NCBI RefSeq assembly: GCF_000708205.1
Contig: NW_014575559.1
Span: forward strand, 584,575-648,574
Direction: 5' to 3'
Source: Mixia osmundae IAM 14324
Lineage: Eukaryota; Basidiomycota; Mixiomycetes; Mixiales; Mixiaceae
DNA length: 64,000 nucleotides
The notes under the pieces were generated by a model. The model saw nothing but the letters and a program-made list of their open reading frames with translations. It made no database searches and was not told where the DNA came from. Position numbers and translations under genes: made by a program. Positions 57,301 to 64,000 of the stretch are shown here, piece after piece. The number at the start of each line of letters is the position of its first letter. Position 1 is the first letter of the stretch.

Positions 57301-58224
57301 GGATGCGCGTGCAGAGGTGCCTGCTGTCTCTGGATCGAAGAGCGTCGGCTGATCTTGCGTGACGAGGGAGCGGGAGAACTCTGGATCGATCGCTCGCGAC
57401 TGGCCGCCAATGTGCAATGCGCGCAAAGGTTTGGACAGTTCTGCATCGTTTGCTCGGACGCTCTTCTGTCTGTCGCGCTTGTTGTGGCTTGTTTGCTTGG
57501 ATCTGTATTGCACTGTCAGAGCTGCAGCGTTTGATGACAGATGAACCTACTTTGATTGCTTTCGTTGTGCGGCCACGACCCGGTCGGCGAAATTTGTAGT
57601 CTGTGCGGGACCAGGCTTATCTGCAGACTGACTCGTACTGGCTTTGACTTTGCGTGTGGCTGACGGAGGGCCCTGTCGCGCTTGGGCCGCGCTGGGATCG
57701 TAGTAATTGAAGTCCTTGTTGCGATCTCTGGCGTCCTCGCGTATTCGGGCTTCTTGCTCTGCATCTGCTTCCTTTGCTGCCTCGCGAGCTTTGCGTCGAC
57801 TGGTCCGACTGAGCTTCGTGCCTGTGCTTGTACCACTGTTGGAGCTACCGGAGGCCGAGGGCACTAGTACAGGTGGAGCGATAGTGAAAGTTGGCTGAGG
57901 CAGCGGTACGAAAGGTGCCGAATGGACAGATAGCTTGCTCTGAGTGAGCAAGATTGCCGGCTTGGGCGGACTTGCGAGCGCACTCTGACTCGTCGCGCCT
58001 GGCAAGGCAGTCGCTGGCGCAGGCGTCCCTACTGGTAAGCTCTGAGGCGATAGGGCAGCAGGACGGGGGAGCCGGATCCGCTGAGGAGGCGAGGTAGGCG
58101 CTTTCTTGCTCAACAGAGGATCCTCGCCAAATGACCAGGAAAGCGTCGTCGCTGGCGCACGGCTAGTCTTGCTTGCCGGTGAGGGCGACAGGTCCTTTTC
58201 GTCCTGCTCGGCGAGGATGACCAT
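54365..58224 (-). CDS. SMG6: EST1A/SMG6-like protein with C-terminal PIN nuclease domain
   Basis: The disordered basic N-terminus runs to about 56830, followed by an EST1-type 14-3-3-like and TPR region: LEKKCQAENVD, YWIRLTMPHRE joined to LAEAHLNFLQMALDP, NIATRLWQTAFHALLERM, LEHLTEFIYFAYTFYTNLL, WYARGVAETPNRGRLHHHLA, LYHYCRSLTASEPFWPARES (the conserved SL-as-PF-aRE block). The PIN domain at the end keeps its acidic residues: VFDTNILM, VVTELDGLAKE and ALVTADRNLRLKA, so nuclease activity looks intact. Known SMG6 proteins cleave mRNA near premature stops in nonsense-mediated decay. Introns near 57515-57550, 56795-56825 and 54932-54975. Confidence 0.88.
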
Positions 58225-59475
58225 GTCGATCTGCTATTGGCAGGCTGAAGCTGAAAAGCCTCAGCTATCACTTGGACATGAGGAGTCTCGTGTCTGACGA
58301 GCTTGGGCGCTCAAGTCATCTGGCGTCAGGAGTAGCTGTAGACCAGCGGTACACTGACTCTCGTGCCTTGCGTGTCCTTGACTAGCATGCTTCAGCCCAA
58401 CCGAAGCAGTTCAATCTCGCTTGCAACCTTAGCGCGTTGCCTCGCCGCAGCCGGCAGCCTCACCTCGAAAAATCGGCTCCGCAGTGCGCCTTGCGGGCGA
58501 TCTCTCACGTGAAAGCGCCAAATCCTGCATGTCCAGATGTACCCGGTCGTTCACTAGCGAATGTCAGTGCCCACATACAAGCACATTGACAGTTGCGCCC
58601 GGCGGGGTCTCTTGCCCTTGGCTCATTGCGGGCTATAGTCACAACATTCTTTCGGTACCTGGGCTTCGAGACTGCAACGTTGAACGGCATCCGTTCCCAT
58701 CGACAGACAGAAACACTCATGACGGCGCGCGTAGTCCAACGTCCGGCACGCGCGACATGGCCGCATTCGTGTTTCCGGCGCATCGAAAGGCTGTATCCTG
58801 CTTCGAGCTAAGGAGGTAGCTTGTCGGGCCATCAAGTATCGATGGGTTTCAGCACGCCACGGTGAGAGCGCGCTCGTCGACGCACAGACGCTTCACCAGA
58901 TCCGCCCGCTTTGACGCTAGCGCATTCGCTCGAGTCGAGCACGCGCATTTTGAGTAGCAATCTCGATCTTTTGCTCCAAGCTGTCCGTGTTAGACCAAAT
59001 TATGACACGCCACACGCCCGCTTCTTGCCTCTGCAGGCCCTGTGGACATCATAGGCCGAGCTGCAATCTGAGCCCAGCCTGAGGAGATACATACCACTCA
59101 AGCTGCACCATGTCTACAAGCCACACATCGAGTCCGTCAAATCTCAGCAAGTGTGCCGTCTCGATGATTGACTCGGCTCAACAAGTCTAAAGGAGTCTTG
59201 CTTCTCGGAGAATGTCAGTCAGTTGATCAAGTATTGCTGACGATCTGCTCATGCGTGCATGAATACCTCACATCACATGGCAAAGATTGTATGGCTTATG
59301 ACGAACTCCTGCATTGTCTTGTCATAGACATGCGGGTGATCATGAGGACGCGAGAGGCCTAGAGGGCTTGACGTGTGATGATCTCGTGATCGCGTTGATG
59401 ATCATCGCGTCCAAACCTTAGCTTGAGCGCTGAACCTGGTCTGCGGCGATCGGCTGACGCTGCTCTGTCCTGGCC
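58225..59475. other. Large intergenic region (about 1.25 kb)
   Basis: The longest gap in the window. No tRNA, repeat or clear gene found; a search by eye for tRNA B-box-like sequence was negative. A possible small exon reads MSTSHTSSPSNLS at about 59110-59150, followed by a GTGTGC...TAAAG intron and a GTCAGT donor near 59215; this could be a 5' exon of the phosphatase gene but the joins are unproven. Confidence 0.4.
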
Positions 59476-61325
59476 ATGGCCTGCTGGCCGCCAGGCAAGC
59501 GCATCCTGCATCGTCTACGGCGCAGGTTGGCGGCAGGTGAAGCGACCAGCCTGCCTTCAGCTCAGACGAATGATGAGCTGCCAAATGGAGCCAACAGAGT
59601 ACGGGTACTGCAGGAAGGCTTTATCAAGATCCGACTGGTCACCTGGAGTGCGTGCCCTTACCAAGGTATACACCCATCCACGCTGACAGATGTGTAGATA
59701 TGCATGAATCCTTGCCGTCTGGTGATCTGACGGATCTACTCGGCGTGCCAAACTTCAACGCCGATAGTGAGTCGACTGTCCCCTCCTCCGCCAGCTCGAC
59801 GATTGCACCTAGCGAGCTGCCCAAAGTGTCCCAGTCTGAGCCACCGAGCTTCTCGCTCACAGACGGTCATCCTTATCATCTCATCGTCGTCGGCGCAGAA
59901 GAATCACCGCCTGCATCACAGCGTCGACTGAACAGCGTCAGCGAGTGGCGACAGCCAAGCTGGACCCAGATACTCGTCTCTCACCTCACTCGTCACGAGA
60001 GCAGACGTATGTCGACAAATAGCGCAAGCAACAGCGTTAGACGTGACGACGATTACGTGTTGGTTCGCAAAGAGCGCTTGCTCGGAATCTATATTGCCGT
60101 CTTTGTCCTCAGAGCATACGCACATCTCGTCGAGGGGTCAGACTCCGATACGATTACGCTGGGCAAGTTTGGCGGTAGACTGCCCAATAAGGGCGCTTGC
60201 GCAGTCTCGCTCAAACTAGCGGGCATCAGACTCGTCTTTGTCAATGCTCATCTTGCCGCGCACACCGAGCACGTCAAGGAGCGTCTGCGAGATATCGCCA
60301 AGCTTCGAGCAGGCCTGAAACCTGACATGCTCCTGCCAGAAAAATCGAGCAGACCGAAAGACGTCCTTTCCTCATTTGACGTGGCTTTCTTATCGGGCGA
60401 TCTCAACTTTCGTCTCGAGCTCACACGTACGCACGCCGATGGGCTCATGGCCATGCAAAGCTACGAACAGGCATTGACTTTTGATCAGCTCAACCGTGCG
60501 ATGAAGCGGAGGGCAACGCCTTTGCTAGGACTGCGAGAGCATCCCATCGACTTTCCGCCGTCTTACAAATGGGACCTTCTCAAGCTCGAGCACAGTCGGG
60601 CGCGCAGAAAGGCGCACAGTCTCACAGGGGTTCAACACGAGCCAGAGCACCATGTTCAGTCTGCAGTCGACAATGTCCATCTCTCGCCGCGGGCGGCGAT
60701 CCTTCGTCAGAATTCGACGCCGCCGATCATCGGTGCTCGGCCTGCATCCGCTGCTCTACCGGGTGCAACGCCGCCCGAAACACGACCGGAGCTGCCGCGC
60801 AGACCTAAATCCACAGGCGATCTCGTGACTGACAATCCTCGCCTAGCACCTGAAGTTAAACAACAGGCCTGCTTTGACTCGTCAGATAAGCAGCGTGTGC
60901 AGTCGTGGACAGATCGGATACTCTATAGATCGATGATGACACGTCAGCCTTTCTCGCCTTCCACAAAGCTGCGTTTGAGCACTTTGCTCGCTTTCAAATC
61001 AAGCACGCCTACTTTTCAAGCCGATCGCCAGCCTCGTCGAGCTCACAGTATCGATGCGCCGTCAATCGTCCCAGACCCAGAGAAGTACGAGCCCGCTGAG
61101 CCAATTGCTCGTAGCAGGGCACGAACAAATAGTTTGCCAGGAGGCTGGTGGCGAGAGATTGCACGTCACCGCGGCGGCTCTACGTCTCTGCCACCCAAGC
61201 AAGCCGCGCAGTCGTTGCGCGGCACGTTGACCTGCATAAATTACACGACCCTCAGCGACCTAATGAAGCTAGAAGCTCTGTCCGATCATCATCCGGTCAT
61301 ACTCTCGACAGCCTTGCATCTCTGA
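59476..61325 (+). CDS. Inositol-polyphosphate 5-phosphatase domain protein
   Basis: Hydrolyses the 5-phosphate of phosphoinositides. IPPc motifs: IRLVTWN (spliced, donor GTGCGT near 59650, acceptor TGTAG) joined to MHESLPSGDLTDLL, LIVVGAEESP (the GxQE equivalent, here GAEE), LGKFGGRLPNKGACAVSLKL, LVFVNAHLAAH, VAFLSGDLNFRL, PPSYKW, RVQSWTDRILYRS and LEALSDHHPVILS. A Ser/Arg/Pro-rich insert of about 80 residues separates PPSYKW from the WTDRIL motif, and another precedes SDHHPV. All core catalytic residues (N, E, H, D, N, D, H) are visible. The start (59476, MACWPPGKRIL) is tentative; more 5' exons may lie in the gap to the left. Confidence 0.85.
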
Positions 61326-61402
61326 TGCATGTACTTTCTCGCAGATAGAAATCCAGGTCATCTTGCTTGTTGTCGCATACCAAGTGCATCGTGTTACAAA
61401 GG

Positions 61403-64000
61403 CTAGGCAACATCGATACTGAGCGAGATGCCCATCGCAGCAAGCTCTGCACAGAGATAGCGAAATACGAAAGGCACAGCGATGAGGTCCATCTGTCCCC
61501 TGCGCTCGACTACTTTGCCTTTGCCGATCGCAGTCACGCGGTGCTGGACGAGCGGCAATTTAGGCTGCTCGTCAAGCCAAGCGTTCTTCTGCTTGATCTC
61601 TTCTGCGCGACAAACGCGGCAATATTGTCCATTCGGACCGGATTCGTGCAGGTCGCCGGACAATCCGACTTCCGTTCCGTACGATTGATCATCATACCCA
61701 AGTGAGATCAAGCTACCACACGTCCGGCAGACCCATGCAGTCGAATAGTCTGAGCAGTTCATCAGACGATCTTGAAGCAAGAATGATGTGCCATGGGCGA
61801 GTAAGGCATCGCGCTCCATCTCTCCGAATCGGATGCCACCGCCTTTCTTTCGACCTTTGACCGGCTGACGCGTGACCTTGTCAACGGGACCGGTAGTCCG
61901 CACTTGGTACTTGTCGCTGACCATGTGACGCAGGCGTTGGTAATAGACCATACCGAGGTAGATGTCCGCCTTGAACTCTTCGCCGGTGATGCCAGAATAC
62001 ATGGGCTCGTTGCCGTGGTAATTGTAGCCGGCTGCCTTGAGCTGCTCGCCGAAATACGCTTGAGGCGTGTCATCTTCGGAATAGCAGAACGGAGTAGCGT
62101 CCTGCGCAAAACCATGCAATGCACCGGCTTTGCCAGCAAGACTCTCAATGAGCATGCCGATAGTCATCCGACTGGGGAAAGCGTGAGGATTGATGATAAC
62201 GTCTGGCTGCATTCCAGATTCGCTGAATGGCAAGTCGATCGCAGGGAAGCGCTGGGAGCAGACGCCTTTCTGGCCATGTCGAGAAGAGAACTTGTCGCCG
62301 ATTTCTGGCCGACGAACGATACGAAGCATAAGATGTAGCTTGATGAGCTTGCCCTCATTCGAGGCTATATTGCCAGCGATGAGCCTGACAGTGTCAATGT
62401 AAGCTTCTTCGTCACTCTCATACTTGTCGTAGTGCGTTCGCTTTGTGGTTGTATTGTAATACGCGGCGTAGATGTCGCCCCGCCTGACAAGCATGCCGGG
62501 ATGAGGTATGCCTCGACCATCGAGACGTTGTCGCGCTGTATGCGAAGCCGGCACATCCGCACCAAAGCCGAAGATCAGGTTCTGCCCTCGATTTGGCGCG
62601 CTACCCTCTGCGCCCTTGGCAGACGCAAGCTCTAGGGTGTGCGACTTGTAGACCGAGCCATGGCCAAAGCCACGCTCGTAGGCTGACTTGTTGATGATCA
62701 TTGCATCTTCCATGTCGTAGCCAGTGTATGAAATGACAGCCACGACTGCATTGAAGCCGTTAGGATAGCCGTCGAAGCCGTAGGTGTCATGCAGCGCCGG
62801 CCTGACGATCGGTGTCTGGCCAGTCTGAATGCGATACAGCTTATTGTCCGTTCTGTGCGTTAAAGCGGTCGAGGGCGTGCCCATCGTCTGCTTGCCCATC
62901 TGACACTGAAATATAGGGTAGTATGAGCAATTGCGCAGCAGACTCAGCCGGCCGCCTGACCTGGTACATATTACGCGGACTCTGATTGTAGTCTGAGAAA
63001 GGCGTCAGATTCGCAAGGACAGAGAGCACATTGGTCGCAGCGAACTCGACATGGCTATGTACGCCAGCTTCTATTTCATCCGCCGTGCAGGCAATATTGA
63101 GATAGACTTGCTCAAAGGGACCGATATGCTCTTCCTGTCCGTTCGCAAGCAGTCGCACTGGTCGCATCATGCGTGCTCGGGTCGAGAAGAGAAATAGACC
63201 AGGATACTGTCCGCCGGACGAGGGAGGTACGAGGCCAACTTCGAGGTCGCGAGGCACTTTGTGTCGTCCTTCAGTCTTGAATCGGCGCAATGCGATCGCT
63301 ATCCTCTCGCACGTATCTGGCGTTGCCCAACCAATGATGCGGCCGTCTAATTGGACGCACACATTGGTCTTTCCACTGATACGACGCTCGAAAGGCTGAG
63401 TCATTCCCATGCTAGACAGCAAGCCGGCCAGATGGTCTGTCTTGGCTGCAGAAGACACGAGCAGACATTTGTGAGCAAAGTGGTTGAGTAGGCCACAAGG
63501 GCTTCCATCGGGCGTATGAACAGGGCACAAGAAGCCCCAGGCTTCTGGCAAGAGCTTTCGCACGGTTGTCGTCTTTAGCTCGGCAAAGAAAGCGCCTCTG
63601 TGCACACATCTAAAGTGACTGATGAATCGTAAGAAATTGAGCTTCTCCGCGACGATGGTAAAGCCGCTCGCTTGCTGGAGATCGAGTCCCGAGCTGCTGA
63701 CGAGATTGCCGGTAGCTAGGAATGTCGAGATTTTTGTACCAATGTTGGGCGAAACTTTGGCGAAGATCGACCTGACCCATTTGGTGTCCTCAAAGGTTGC
63801 GCCAACGGCTTGTCTCCGCATGTCGATGCGGAATTGGGTCGCGATCGCATCGAGGTACTCGGACAGCTTTTCTTTGATGATGGTAGCATACAAGAAGCCA
63901 GGCATCAGTATCTCTTGATGCTGGGGCGAATCTGGGTTATCTGCGCAGCAATCGCCAGCGACCAGGGCGTAAAGCTTTCTGACCATGAAAAGTAGCATCC
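61403..64000 (-). CDS. RPA135: DNA-directed RNA polymerase I subunit RPA2 (RPA135), 5' end outside window
   Basis: Second-largest subunit of Pol I, which transcribes rRNA. From the right edge: RCVHRGAFFAELKTTTVRKL, PEAWGFLCPVHTPDGSPCGL, NIACTADEIEAG, then MGKQTMGTPSTAL, NKLYRIQTGQTPIVRP, SYTGYDMEDAMIINKSAYER, RRPEIGDKFSSRHGQKG, DVIINPHAFPSRMTIGM, LKAAGYNYHGNEPMYSGITG, YYQRLRHMVSDKYQVR, then a C-terminal zinc region (WVCRTCGSL and YCRVC). The Lys/Asp active-site motifs GDKFSSRHGQKG and DMEDAMI are intact. One intron near 62904-62962 joins the two halves. The LQT/P and MGKQTMG wording points to Pol I rather than Pol II or III. Confidence 0.93.

Overview
The window looks like nuclear DNA of a fungus with a compact genome. 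Most genes are interrupted by short introns (about 30-80 bp), intergenic gaps are often under 200 bp, and the gene content is eukaryotic throughout: RNA polymerase I subunit 2, condensin CAP-G, eIF4G, 2-oxoglutarate dehydrogenase E1, SMG6/EST1A and the Pol delta small subunit. Several features (POLD4, SMG6, GH12, the overall intron style) suggest a basidiomycete, perhaps a small-genome Pucciniomycotina such as Mixia; that placement is inference. I saw no tRNA, rRNA, CRISPR array, transposon or virus-like element.

Layout. 1-542: left edge, unresolved. 543-8075: three tandem minus-strand copies of an unusual two-domain glycosyltransferase (GT8 then GT64). 8547-13146: CBP4-like bc1 assembly factor, FAM210/DUF1279 protein, NADH-cytochrome b5 reductase, and an APSES-like tail-anchored protein resembling Bqt4. 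13186-18855: DEAD-box helicase Dbp9, membrane dipeptidase, a GH12-like secreted protein that lacks its nucleophile, and POLD4. 19037-26406: PIG-L, Rad60/Esc2-type SUMO-like protein, condensin Ycg1/CAP-G. 26582-32779: Ser-rich membrane protein, an unresolved multi-exon gene, a RhoGAP. 32880-43095: eIF4G, a small hypothetical ORF, an alpha/beta hydrolase, and KGD1. 43313-48790: PAP2 lipid phosphatase, M13 metallopeptidase, membrane RING-H2 ligase. 48824-58224: WDR7-like protein, GPN2 GTPase, SMG6. 59476-64000: inositol-polyphosphate 5-phosphatase and RPA135, whose 5' end lies beyond the right edge.

Most genes are ordinary housekeeping genes arranged head-to-head or tail-to-tail with tiny gaps. 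The most distinctive part is the left 8 kb. There a GT8-GT64 fusion has been tandemly duplicated with its intergenic DNA, its two domains have diverged along different histories in the different copies, and intron content differs between copies. Other points of note are a GH12 protein with Glu-to-Gln at the nucleophile position, an apparent GC-AG intron in GPN2, and frequent 5' splice sites with a pyrimidine at +3 (GTCAGT type).
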